Shown here: one piece after another, positions 1 through 6,920 of the stretch | Numbering within the stretch: the stretch's first letter is position 1 | How the letters are laid out: every line of letters starts with the position of its first letter | Source of the DNA: Soonwooa sp023440705 | GTDB lineage: Bacteria > Bacteroidota > Bacteroidia > Flavobacteriales > Weeksellaceae | NCBI GenBank assembly: GCA_023440705.1 | Contig: JAEXRP010000106.1 | Coordinates: 1 to 27,258, forward strand | Direction of reading: 5' to 3' | DNA length: 27,258 nucleotides | Program-made: the position numbers and the translations under genes | The notes under the pieces: model-generated | Database searches by the model: none | Told to the model about the DNA's origin: nothing | What the model saw: only the letters and a program-made list of their open reading frames with translations

Positions 1-60
1 GCTCCGCTGCGCTCCGCCGCCTCGCGCCAAGCCAAAGGATGCCGCTTCTATCCCTATTGC
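1..60. other. GC-rich segment at the window edge, no gene assignable
   Basis: By direct count 40 of 60 bases are G or C, and 24 of the first 30, against a very AT-rich background just downstream. On the - strand it contains GCGGAGC twice, 3 bases apart. A forward frame is open from base 2 to a TAA at 77-79 and could be the tail of an upstream gene. Its composition is unlike every other coding end here, so a dispersed intergenic element is also possible. It is cut by the window edge. Confidence 0.35.
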
Positions 61-374
61 AGAAATAATTAGAAAATAAAGTCTCCAAAATTTAATAATA
101 TTTTAATTTCATTGACAATTCAAAAAAAAGATAGTCTAGACTGGATTTTCTAGAAAATTAAAGAAGAAAAAATTTATGTTTTTCTATTAGTTTTTAATTC
201 AATAAAATCAAAAAATCACCAGTTTCTGTAAGTATTACTAATCAGATTATCTGTGATAGAAAATTATTTAGAAAAAATTATCTTTCAAAAAAATGCAGAG
301 ATTTTAGCAGATCAAAAATATTTGACAAAATTGTAAAAAGTTATCAAAAATGTAATGTGTAATTAAGAAATTGT
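61..374. other. AT-rich intergenic leader upstream of lpxD
   Basis: This stretch has no credible coding sequence. It carries two short perfect palindromes that share a TCTAGA core, at 133-142 (AGTCTAGACT) and 146-157 (TTTTCTAGAAAA), with cores 14 bp apart. Several A/T tracts follow. A TTTGACA lies at 321-327, but it is too far from the lpxD -7 box at 375 to be its upstream element. No hairpin with a T-run terminator is apparent. Confidence 0.5.
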
Positions 375-382
375 TATCTTTG
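375..382 (+). promoter_or_regulatory. Bacteroidota -7 promoter box (TATCTTTG) for lpxD
   Basis: The sequence matches the TAnnTTTG consensus of the Bacteroidota primary sigma factor exactly. Only six bases separate it from the lpxD ATG at 389, so transcription should start at or within a few bases of the start codon. No convincing -33 TTTG is seen at the usual spacing. The box also overlaps the upstream in-frame TTG at 371, which argues against that TTG as the start codon. Confidence 0.6.
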
Positions 383-388
383 CACGAT

Positions 389-1408
389 ATGGAATTTACT
401 GCAGAGCAAATTGCTAACTTTATAAATGGTAAAATCATCGGTGATAAAAATACAGTTATTACTGGGGTTTCTCCTATAGAAAATGGCCAAAGTGGTCATT
501 TATCATTTGTAGCACAAGAGCGTTTTTCACATTTCATAGACACTACAGATTGTTCTGTACTTATCGTGTCACAAAATCTCTTGAACGAAAACCAGACCTA
601 TTCACCAGTTATTATTGCGGTGGAAGATGCTTATCTTTCGTTTCAGATTTTGATGAATCTTTACAACGATCTCAAAAAGAAAAAGTCAGGCATCGAGCAG
701 CCGTCTAGCGTTAGCCATTCTGCGGTAATTGGTGACGACGTGTACATCGGTGCATTTACTTATATTTCGGACAAAGCGGTTATCGGCGATAACTGCCAAA
801 TATATCCACAAGTCTACATCGGAAAAGGCGTTAAAATCGGAAAAAATTGTAAAATAGATTCTGGTGCGCGTATCTACGATGGTTGTGTTATTGGCGATAA
901 TTGTATCATCCATTCTAACACAGTTATTGGAGGTGACGGATTTGGATTCCAACTAAGTCCAGAAGGATTCAAAAAAATCCCTCAATTAGGAAATGTTATT
1001 TTGGAAGATGATGTGGAAATTGGCTCTAACTGTAGTATTGATCGTGCAACCATTGGTTCAACCGTAATTGGAAAAGGGACGAAAATCGATAATCTTATTC
1101 AGATTGCTCATAACGTGAGAATCGGTCAGAATAATGTTATTGCTGCACAAGCTGGTATTGCAGGTTCAACTAAAATCGGAGATTGGAACCAAATCGGCGG
1201 TCAAGCTGGTATTGTTGGACATATCGAAATCGGTAACCAAGTAAAAATCCAAGCTCAAAGTGGCGTTAATAGTAGCGTAAAGGACAAAGAAGTTCTTTAT
1301 GGTTCGCCAGCTATCCCAGCGGGAGATTATCGTAGAAGTTATGTGCATTTCAGAAACTTCGGCGATATTATAACGAGAATTAATAATTTAGAAAATAACA
1401 AAAAATAA
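389..1408 (+). CDS. lpxD: UDP-3-O-acylglucosamine N-acyltransferase LpxD
   Basis: LpxD transfers a 3-hydroxyacyl chain from acyl carrier protein to the 2-amino group of UDP-3-O-acylglucosamine, the third step of lipid A synthesis, in the cytoplasm. The 339-residue product has an N-terminal uridine-binding domain (about residues 1-100) and then a left-handed beta-helix of hexapeptide repeats (IGDNC, IGKGV, IGKNC types, about 105-290). Both histidines known from E. coli LpxD are in place: the catalytic one in IAHNV (H241; E. coli H239) and the second in VGHIEI (H278; E. coli H276). I chose ATG 389 because the frame upstream opens only with a TTG inside the -7 promoter box, and family members begin near MEFTAEQIA. 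lpxC follows after 25 bp. The call is confident. Confidence 0.95.
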   Translation: MEFTAEQIANFINGKIIGDKNTVITGVSPIENGQSGHLSFVAQERFSHFIDTTDCSVLIVSQNLLNENQTYSPVIIAVEDAYLSFQILMNLYNDLKKKKSGIEQPSSVSHSAVIGDDVYIGAFTYISDKAVIGDNCQIYPQVYIGKGVKIGKNCKIDSGARIYDGCVIGDNCIIHSNTVIGGDGFGFQLSPEGFKKIPQLGNVILEDDVEIGSNCSIDRATIGSTVIGKGTKIDNLIQIAHNVRIGQNNVIAAQAGIAGSTKIGDWNQIGGQAGIVGHIEIGNQVKIQAQSGVNSSVKDKEVLYGSPAIPAGDYRRSYVHFRNFGDIITRINNLENNKK

Positions 1409-1423
1409 AATTTGTTAAAAAAA

Positions 1424-1431
1424 TATCTTTG
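1424..1431 (+). promoter_or_regulatory. Bacteroidota -7 promoter box (TATCTTTG) for lpxC/fabZ
   Basis: A second exact TATCTTTG lies in the 25-bp gap between lpxD and lpxC, two bases before the lpxC ATG at 1434. If used, it would give an mRNA starting on or next to the start codon. No -33 element is seen at 17-23 bp; the nearest TTTG (1411-1414) is only 9 bp away. The element could therefore be an internal operon promoter or a chance match, but its recurrence in front of the neighbouring lpxD favours function. Confidence 0.5.
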
Positions 1432-1433
1432 CA

Positions 1434-2831
1434 ATGAGTGATAAACAAAAAACTATACAAGAAGAAATACATCTATCAGGTATAGGACTGCACACAGGAA
1501 AAGAAGTGAATCTTACCATGAAACCAGCTAAAGAAAATACTGGTTTTGTTTTCGTAAGAACAGATTTGGAAGGTCGCCCACAAGTTGAAGCTGATGTTAA
1601 TTACGTAACAACTACTGAACGTGGAACGACTTTAGAAAAATTAGGTGTCAAAATCCACACTTGCGAGCATCTTTTAGCGGCGTTGGTTGGGATGGATCTT
1701 GATAATGTTATCTTGGAAATGGATAGCTCGGAGCCACCAATTCTAGATGGATCTTCTAAATTTTTTGTAGAAGCTATCGAAAAAGTTGGTGTTGAGGAGC
1801 AAAATGCAACGAGAGAATATCTTGTTATTAAAGAAGTTCTTAGTTATGTTGATCCTAACACGGGGTCAGAGATTACAATCATTCCGTCGGAGAATTACGA
1901 AGTGACGACGATGGTCGATTTCGGGACTAAAGTTTTAGGAACTCAAAATGCAAGCTTAAAAAATCTTTCGGACTTTAAAGAAGAAATTGCTTCAGCAAGA
2001 ACATTCAGTTTTTTACATGAGCTAGAGCAATTGTTAGATCATAACCTTATCAAAGGTGGTGACATCAGCAATGCAATCGTTTATGTTGATAAAGAATTAA
2101 CACCAGAAACAACGGAAAAACTGAAAGTTGCTTTCGGTAAAGAAGATGTTTCTATCCGTCCAAACGGTATTTTGGATAATTTAACGCTTAACTATCCTAA
2201 TGAAGCGGCACGTCACAAATTGCTTGACGTAATCGGTGATTTGGCTTTAGTTGGTGTTAAAATTAAAGGTCGCGTTATCGCTAACAAGCCTGGACATTTT
2301 GTAAACACACAGTTTGCGAAGAAACTTAACAGACAATGGAAACTTCAGAAGAAGAAAAATGTTCCAGATTTTGATTTGACAAAAGAGCCGGTGTTTGACA
2401 TTAATGGTATTATGAAGTTGATGCCTCATCGTCCACCATTCTTATTGTTAGACAAAGTTTTAGAATTGTCAGATACGCACGTGGTTGGTCTTAAAAATGT
2501 AACTATGAACGAACCTTTCTTCGTGGGACATTTTCCTAAAGAACCAGTTATGCCAGGCGTTTTGCAAGTAGAAGCTTTGGCGCAAGCTGGAGGAATTCTA
2601 GTTTTGGCAAGCGTACCAGATCCAGAAAATTATTCGACATATTTTATTAAAATCGATAAAGTAAAATTCAAAAGAAAAGTCGTTCCGGGAGATACACTTA
2701 TCTTTAAAATTGAATTAATTGAACCAATAAGACGTGGTATTGTGCATATGCAAGGTTACGGTTATGTTGGCGATTCTGTTGCATTAGAAGCAGAACTTAT
2801 GGCACAAGTAGCAAGAAATAAAGTAGACTAA
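1434..2831 (+). CDS. lpxC/fabZ: Bifunctional LpxC deacetylase / FabZ dehydratase
   Basis: This is a natural fusion of UDP-3-O-acyl-N-acetylglucosamine deacetylase (LpxC, the committed step of lipid A synthesis) with 3-hydroxyacyl-ACP dehydratase (FabZ, fatty-acid elongation). LpxC spans about residues 1-305. It has the zinc ligands H79 (in HTCEH), H261 and D265 (HKLLD), and H288 in the GHFVNTQF segment. After a basic linker (about 303-312), FabZ spans about 320-465 with the LMPHRPPF motif and catalytic H366 (VGHFP) and E380 (LQVEALAQ). At 465 residues it fits the fused form typical of Bacteroidota. The fusion puts two enzymes that draw on the same 3-hydroxyacyl-ACP pool in one chain. lpxA starts on the base after its stop codon, so the genes are probably translationally coupled. 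Confidence 0.97.
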   Translation: MSDKQKTIQEEIHLSGIGLHTGKEVNLTMKPAKENTGFVFVRTDLEGRPQVEADVNYVTTTERGTTLEKLGVKIHTCEHLLAALVGMDLDNVILEMDSSEPPILDGSSKFFVEAIEKVGVEEQNATREYLVIKEVLSYVDPNTGSEITIIPSENYEVTTMVDFGTKVLGTQNASLKNLSDFKEEIASARTFSFLHELEQLLDHNLIKGGDISNAIVYVDKELTPETTEKLKVAFGKEDVSIRPNGILDNLTLNYPNEAARHKLLDVIGDLALVGVKIKGRVIANKPGHFVNTQFAKKLNRQWKLQKKKNVPDFDLTKEPVFDINGIMKLMPHRPPFLLLDKVLELSDTHVVGLKNVTMNEPFFVGHFPKEPVMPGVLQVEALAQAGGILVLASVPDPENYSTYFIKIDKVKFKRKVVPGDTLIFKIELIEPIRRGIVHMQGYGYVGDSVALEAELMAQVARNKVD

Positions 2832-3620
2832 ATGGTACATCAGTTAGCAGTCGTAGACAAACGTGCCAAGATTGGCAAAAATGTAGTTGTGGAAGCTTTT
2901 ACCACAATTAGCGGAGATGTAGAAATTGGAGAAGGAACGTGGATTGGTCCTAATGTAACCATTATGGATGGTACCAAAATCGGAAAAAATTGCAAAGTTT
3001 TTCCAGGTGCTGTTTTGGGTGGTATACCACAGGATCTAAAATTTGATGGTGAGGATACGTTTGTGTATATCGGGGATAACACGGTGATTCGCGAAGCGGT
3101 AACAGTTAACCGAGGCACCAAAGCTTTAGGTTATACCAAAATCGGAAACGATTGTTTGGTTATGGCAACAGCGCACGTCGCTCACGATTGCGTGTTGGGT
3201 AATAATGTTATTATTGCTAACGCTTGCGGAATTGCAGGTCACGTAGAAATCGGTGATTACGTTGTTATGGGCGGTTTAAGTGCCGTTCAGCAATTTTGTA
3301 AAATCGGAAAACACGTGATGATTTCTGGAGGATCATTGATCAGAAAAGATATTCCGCCTTATGTTAAAGTGGCTAGAGATCCAATTTCGTATGCTGGTAT
3401 TAACTCGGTTGGACTTAGAAGACGTGGTTTTAACAACGATAAAATTTTTGAAATTCAGAAGATTTATCGTGCGATTTTTCAAATGAAAATGAACACCACG
3501 CAAGCCATCGAATTCATCGAAAAAGAAATGCTACCAACGGTAGAAAGAGATGAGATTTTAACCTTTATCCAAAACTCACCGCGAGGTATTGTTAAAGGCT
3601 ACGGCTCATCAAAAGATTAA
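2832..3620 (+). CDS. lpxA: UDP-N-acetylglucosamine acyltransferase LpxA
   Basis: LpxA performs the first lipid A step, moving a 3-hydroxyacyl group from ACP to the 3-OH of UDP-GlcNAc in the cytoplasm. The 262-residue length is standard. The N-terminal two thirds are hexapeptide repeats (IGKNV, IGEGT, IGPNV, IGKNC) forming a left-handed beta-helix. The AHVAHDC motif supplies H115 and the catalytic H118 (E. coli H125), and the helical C-terminal domain begins after the GLRRRGF segment. The ATG abuts the lpxC/fabZ stop (TAAATG), giving a zero-base gap. There is no separate promoter, so it should be expressed with lpxC/fabZ. The acyl-chain preference cannot be read reliably from the sequence. Confidence 0.96.
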   Translation: MVHQLAVVDKRAKIGKNVVVEAFTTISGDVEIGEGTWIGPNVTIMDGTKIGKNCKVFPGAVLGGIPQDLKFDGEDTFVYIGDNTVIREAVTVNRGTKALGYTKIGNDCLVMATAHVAHDCVLGNNVIIANACGIAGHVEIGDYVVMGGLSAVQQFCKIGKHVMISGGSLIRKDIPPYVKVARDPISYAGINSVGLRRRGFNNDKIFEIQKIYRAIFQMKMNTTQAIEFIEKEMLPTVERDEILTFIQNSPRGIVKGYGSSKD

Positions 3621-3654
3621 ATTTAAAAATCATAAAATAAAGAAATAAATATTA

Positions 3655-4218
3655 ATGGCAACAACAGCTGATATCAAAAAAGGTCTTTGTATTGAATACA
3701 GTAACGACATCTACAAAATCATCGATTTTCAACACGTTAAACCAGGTAAAGGTCCTGCTTTCGTAAGAACAAAATTGAAAAGTGTAACCAACGGAAAAGT
3801 TTTAGATAACACGTTTTCTGCAGGTCACAAAATTGATGAAGTTAAAGTAATTACTAGAAAATTCCAGTATTTATACGATGACGAAAATGGTTTCCACTTT
3901 ATGAACAACGACGATTTCTCTCAACTTTACATCAATAAAGAAATGATTGAAAACGCGCAATTCATGAAAGCTGGAGAAGAGGTAACTATCGTTTTGAAAG
4001 AAGCTGATGAAACGCCACTTTCTGCTGAGATCCCACCAACAGTATATTTGGATGTTGTAGAAGCTGATCCAGGTGTTAAAGGTAACACAGCAACTAACGC
4101 TCTTAAAAATGCAATTGTTGAGACAGGTGCAAGAGTTTTAGTTCCGTTGTTTATCGAAGCTGGAGATAAGATTAAAGTTAATACAGAAGACGGTTCTTAT
4201 CTGGAAAGAGTAAAATAA
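3655..4218 (+). CDS. efp: Translation elongation factor P
   Basis: EF-P rescues ribosomes stalled at consecutive prolines. The 187-residue protein has the three-domain EF-P form: a KOW-like N-terminal domain, a middle OB domain, and a C-terminal OB domain ending in the conserved GDKIKVNTEDGSYLERVK-type tail. The tip loop reads KPGKGPAF with K32 at the position of E. coli K34, the site of beta-lysylation in species that have that pathway; no modification gene is in this window. It lies 34 bp after lpxA and is closed by a clear intrinsic terminator, so the lpx-efp unit ends here. Confidence 0.97.
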   Translation: MATTADIKKGLCIEYSNDIYKIIDFQHVKPGKGPAFVRTKLKSVTNGKVLDNTFSAGHKIDEVKVITRKFQYLYDDENGFHFMNNDDFSQLYINKEMIENAQFMKAGEEVTIVLKEADETPLSAEIPPTVYLDVVEADPGVKGNTATNALKNAIVETGARVLVPLFIEAGDKIKVNTEDGSYLERVK

Positions 4219-4225
4219 ATAATAT

Positions 4226-4256
4226 AAGCGTTTTGATTTCCAAAGCGCTTTTTTTT
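4226..4256 (+). terminator. Rho-independent terminator after efp
   Basis: A roughly 10-bp stem (AAGCGTTTTG pairing with CAAAGCGCTT, with one G-U wobble), a five-base loop and a run of eight Ts form a standard intrinsic terminator. It begins 7 bases after the efp stop codon and separates efp from the second acyltransferase gene. Confidence 0.85.
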
Positions 4257-4273
4257 GATAAATAGTTATTGTT

Positions 4274-5173
4274 ATGACATTTAGCCAACCACAGACGCTT
4301 AAGTCTATCGCTGATCTTATCCAATCAAAATATGTTGGTCCCGAAGATTTTCAAATTTTAGGAACTAACGAAATCCACCGTGTTAAAGCTGGAGAAATTG
4401 TATTTGTAAATCATCCCAAGTATTATGATAAAGCATTAAACTCGGATGCAACGATTATCTTGATTGATAAAGAAGTAGATTGTCCCGAAGGAAAAGCTTT
4501 GTTAATTTCGGAAGATCCTTTTAGAGATTTTAATAAAATTAATACACATTTCACGAAAATTACTAATTTTTTTGGTGAACTTTCTAAACCAGAAATTGGT
4601 AAAAATTCTCAAATCCATCCAAGTGTAACTATTGGTAACAATGTTAAAATCGGAAAAAATTGCATTATTTACCCTAATGTCGTTATCGGAGATGATACAG
4701 TAATTGGTGATAATGTTATCATCCAAGCTAATACGGTTCTGGGCGGAAACGCTTTTTATTACAGAAAACTAAATGGCAATTTTGATCGTCTTATTTCTGT
4801 TGGGAACGTCGTTATCGAAAACAATGTCGAAATCGGTGTTGGATGTACAATTGACAGAGGCGTTACAGATATTACGTTAATCGGCGAAGGCAGTGTTCTT
4901 GACAATCAAATCCAAATTGGACATGATACTATTATTGGAAAACGTTGTTTAATTGCATCGCAAACAGGAATTGCAGGATGTTGTATTATCGAAGACGAGG
5001 TGACAATTTGGGGACAAGTTGGTATGGCGTCTGGTCTTAAAATTGAGTCTGGGACGGTACTTCTTGCCAAAACTGGTGTTAACCGCGATTTGAAAAAAGG
5101 AACTTATTTTGGACTTTTGGCAGATCCTTTTAGAGATTATCTTAAGAAAGAGGTTAAACTTAAAAAACTCTAA
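4274..5173 (+). CDS. LpxD-like N-acyltransferase paralogue
   Basis: This 299-residue protein is a second LpxD-family member. Its N-terminal domain retains the aromatic residues that stack on uracil in E. coli LpxD (F44 in VFVNHPKYY and Y50 or Y51). A hexapeptide beta-helix follows (IGNNV, IGKNC, IGDDT, IGDNV, about 108-270). The catalytic histidine is kept (H217 in IQIGHDT). The second conserved LpxD histidine is replaced: where the upstream lpxD has VGHIEI, this protein has ASGLKIE with G254. It also lacks the longer C-terminal helical region. It sits after the efp terminator, with no clear TAnnTTTG box. It may acylate UDP-glucosamine intermediates with a different chain or a different sugar nucleotide; the substrate is inference. 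Such paralogues next to efp and sucD occur in flavobacteria. Confidence 0.8.
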   Translation: MTFSQPQTLKSIADLIQSKYVGPEDFQILGTNEIHRVKAGEIVFVNHPKYYDKALNSDATIILIDKEVDCPEGKALLISEDPFRDFNKINTHFTKITNFFGELSKPEIGKNSQIHPSVTIGNNVKIGKNCIIYPNVVIGDDTVIGDNVIIQANTVLGGNAFYYRKLNGNFDRLISVGNVVIENNVEIGVGCTIDRGVTDITLIGEGSVLDNQIQIGHDTIIGKRCLIASQTGIAGCCIIEDEVTIWGQVGMASGLKIESGTVLLAKTGVNRDLKKGTYFGLLADPFRDYLKKEVKLKKL

Positions 5174-5227
5174 ATTAATTCTGTGATAAAAAACAAAAAT
5201 CAGTATTCACTTTCCAAGAATATTGAC

Positions 5228-5235
5228 TATTTTTG
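5228..5235 (+). promoter_or_regulatory. Bacteroidota -7 promoter box (TATTTTTG) for sucD
   Basis: An exact TAnnTTTG match lies 43 bp before the sucD ATG in a 105-bp gap, giving a predicted leader of roughly 40 bases. No clear -33 TTG is seen at 17-23 bp upstream. The spacing to the gene makes this a plausible dedicated sucD promoter. Confidence 0.5.
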
Positions 5236-5278
5236 TGTTTTATCAATATTATTTAAAATTTAAAAAAATAGAAATAAA

Positions 5279-6151
5279 ATGTCAGTATTAGTAAACAAGG
5301 ATTCTAAAGTAATCGTACAAGGTTTTACAGGTAACGAAGGAACTTTCCACGCAGGTCAAATGATCGAATACGGAACAAACGTAGTAGGAGGTGTAACACC
5401 AGGAAAAGGTGGAACTGAGCACTTAGGAAAGCCAGTATTCAACACAGTTGCAGATGCTGTTGCAAAAGCGGGAGCTAACGTAAGTATCATTTTTGTACCG
5501 CCAGCGTTCGCAGCAGATGCAATTATGGAAGCTGCAGATGCAGGTATCAAAGTTATCGTTTGTATTACAGAAGGTATCCCTGTAGAAGACATGGTAAAAG
5601 TTAAGAGCTACATCCAAGACAGAGATTGTAGATTAATTGGCCCTAACTGCCCAGGTATCATTACTTCTGATGAAGCTAAAATTGGTATTATGCCAGGTTT
5701 CGTTTTCAAAAAAGGTAAAGTAGGTATCGTTTCTAAATCTGGTACTTTAACTTACGAAGCTGCTGACCAAGTTGTAAAAGCTGGTTATGGTGTGTCTACT
5801 GCAATCGGTATTGGTGGTGACCCAATTATTGGTACTACGACTAAAGAAGCTTTAGAATTATTCATCAACGATCCAGAAACTGAAGCAGTTGTTATGATTG
5901 GTGAGATTGGTGGTTCTCTAGAAGCTGAAGCTGCAAGATGGTACAGAGATAGCGGTTCTAAAAAACCAGTTGTTGGTTTTATCGCTGGACAAACTGCGCC
6001 TAAAGGTAGAACAATGGGACACGCTGGTGCTATCGTTGGTGGAGCAGAAGATACTGCGCAAGCTAAAATGGCTATCATGGCAGAATGTGGTATCAACGTT
6101 GTTGATTCTCCAGCTGAGATTGGTGCTACTGTAGCTAAAGTTTTAGGATAA
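5279..6151 (+). CDS. sucD: Succinyl-CoA synthetase (ADP-forming) subunit alpha
   Basis: SucD is the CoA-binding, phosphohistidine-carrying subunit that partners SucC to convert succinyl-CoA to succinate with substrate-level phosphorylation in the TCA cycle. The 290-residue protein has the CoA-binding Rossmann domain (GFTGNEGTFHAGQMIEYGT near the N-terminus), the IGPNCPGII motif, and the active-site loop GRTMGHAGAIVGG with H248 as the phosphorylated histidine. sucC is not beside it here, which is usual for many Bacteroidota. Codon choice looks smooth and highly biased, as expected for an abundant enzyme. The next gene follows after 28 bp. Confidence 0.97.
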   Translation: MSVLVNKDSKVIVQGFTGNEGTFHAGQMIEYGTNVVGGVTPGKGGTEHLGKPVFNTVADAVAKAGANVSIIFVPPAFAADAIMEAADAGIKVIVCITEGIPVEDMVKVKSYIQDRDCRLIGPNCPGIITSDEAKIGIMPGFVFKKGKVGIVSKSGTLTYEAADQVVKAGYGVSTAIGIGGDPIIGTTTKEALELFINDPETEAVVMIGEIGGSLEAEAARWYRDSGSKKPVVGFIAGQTAPKGRTMGHAGAIVGGAEDTAQAKMAIMAECGINVVDSPAEIGATVAKVLG

Positions 6152-6179
6152 GACTTCCGAAAAAAAATAACACTTTCTG

Positions 6180-6845
6180 ATGAAAAAAATATTAATAGGA
6201 ACTGCTTTGTCATTGGCTGCAATGATGCAAGCACAGATTGACTTTAGTGCAACGAGATTTGGTTTAACGGCAGGAGGTACTTATTCAAGAATCCAAAATG
6301 CTCATAACCCATCGGGCCCTAGATATTCGGTGATGGCAGGTGCTTTAGCTTTAACACCTATTGGAACTGATGATCAGTTTTACATTCAGACTGAAGTTTT
6401 ATACTTTGGTGCAGGTGAAGGCGGGGACAAGAGTGTTGAGGACAAAAAAGGATGGCCTCATGCAGTATATGCAAATAATTATCTGAGTATTCCTATTAGT
6501 TTTAAAACCTATTTTTCTGAAAATGAAAGTGAGTTTTTTGCTTTAGCAGGACCAAGATTTGATTTTATGATTAATCAAAATGATAAAAATCCTCCTCCAG
6601 GTAAAGAATATTATTCGGCAGATAGCTATGGTAAAGCGGCAAAGTTTAACTTGGGTGTTGGCGCTGGTGTTGGTTACAGTTATAAGCGTCAGTGGGAAAT
6701 TACAGCACGTTACGATATCCATCTTATGAATGTCTACCCACATCTTAAAGATTCTGTTACCGAACAGGGTACAAAAGATCCAAGTGTCTATAGCAAGAAA
6801 AGCGAACATATCATCAATGTAGGTATTTCCTATATTTTTCAGTAA
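6180..6845 (+). CDS. Outer-membrane beta-barrel protein, porin family
   Basis: This is a 221-residue secreted protein with an N-terminal signal peptide (MKKILIGTALSLAAMMQAQ) and a series of alternating hydrophobic and polar strands ending in an aromatic residue (INVGISYIFQ). That pattern is typical of the PorT/OMP_b-brl_2-type small barrels of Bacteroidota. The strands TRFGLTAGGTYS, YLSIPISFKTYF, FNLGVGAGVGYSY and WEITARYDIHL are recognisable. The gene starts 28 bp after sucD with no promoter box in the gap and may read through from sucD. Its function is unknown: a structural barrel or small channel is plausible. It ends at the shared terminator 6864-6896. Confidence 0.75.
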   Translation: MKKILIGTALSLAAMMQAQIDFSATRFGLTAGGTYSRIQNAHNPSGPRYSVMAGALALTPIGTDDQFYIQTEVLYFGAGEGGDKSVEDKKGWPHAVYANNYLSIPISFKTYFSENESEFFALAGPRFDFMINQNDKNPPPGKEYYSADSYGKAAKFNLGVGAGVGYSYKRQWEITARYDIHLMNVYPHLKDSVTEQGTKDPSVYSKKSEHIINVGISYIFQ

Positions 6846-6863
6846 GTTCTTCTTAAATAAATA

Positions 6864-6896
6864 AAAATCCCGCGAAACGAAGTTTCGCGGGATTTT
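6864..6896. terminator. Two-way terminator between convergent genes
   Basis: A perfect 15-bp stem (AAAATCCCGCGAAAC pairing with GTTTCGCGGGATTTT) closes on a three-base loop. Because the stem ends are A-runs on one side and T-runs on the other, it can act on both strands. It lies 18 bases after the + strand barrel gene and 24 bases beyond the 3' end of the - strand aminopeptidase gene. Confidence 0.92.
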
Positions 6897-6920
6897 GTTT
6901 TAATAATAATTCTTGAAATC

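Noticed and set aside
2..79. Partial coding sequence at the left edge
   Set aside because: The open frame is only about 25 codons, with a composition unlike neighbouring genes. I could not recognise it, so it is listed as a GC-rich segment instead.
371..388. Earlier in-frame TTG start for lpxD
   Set aside because: The TTG overlaps the TATCTTTG -7 box, so it would lie upstream of the mRNA start. The ATG at 389 gives the family's usual N-terminus.
5785..6234. 149-codon open frame on the - strand across the end of sucD
   Set aside because: Antisense shadow of sucD's biased codons. No domain, promoter or plausible composition.
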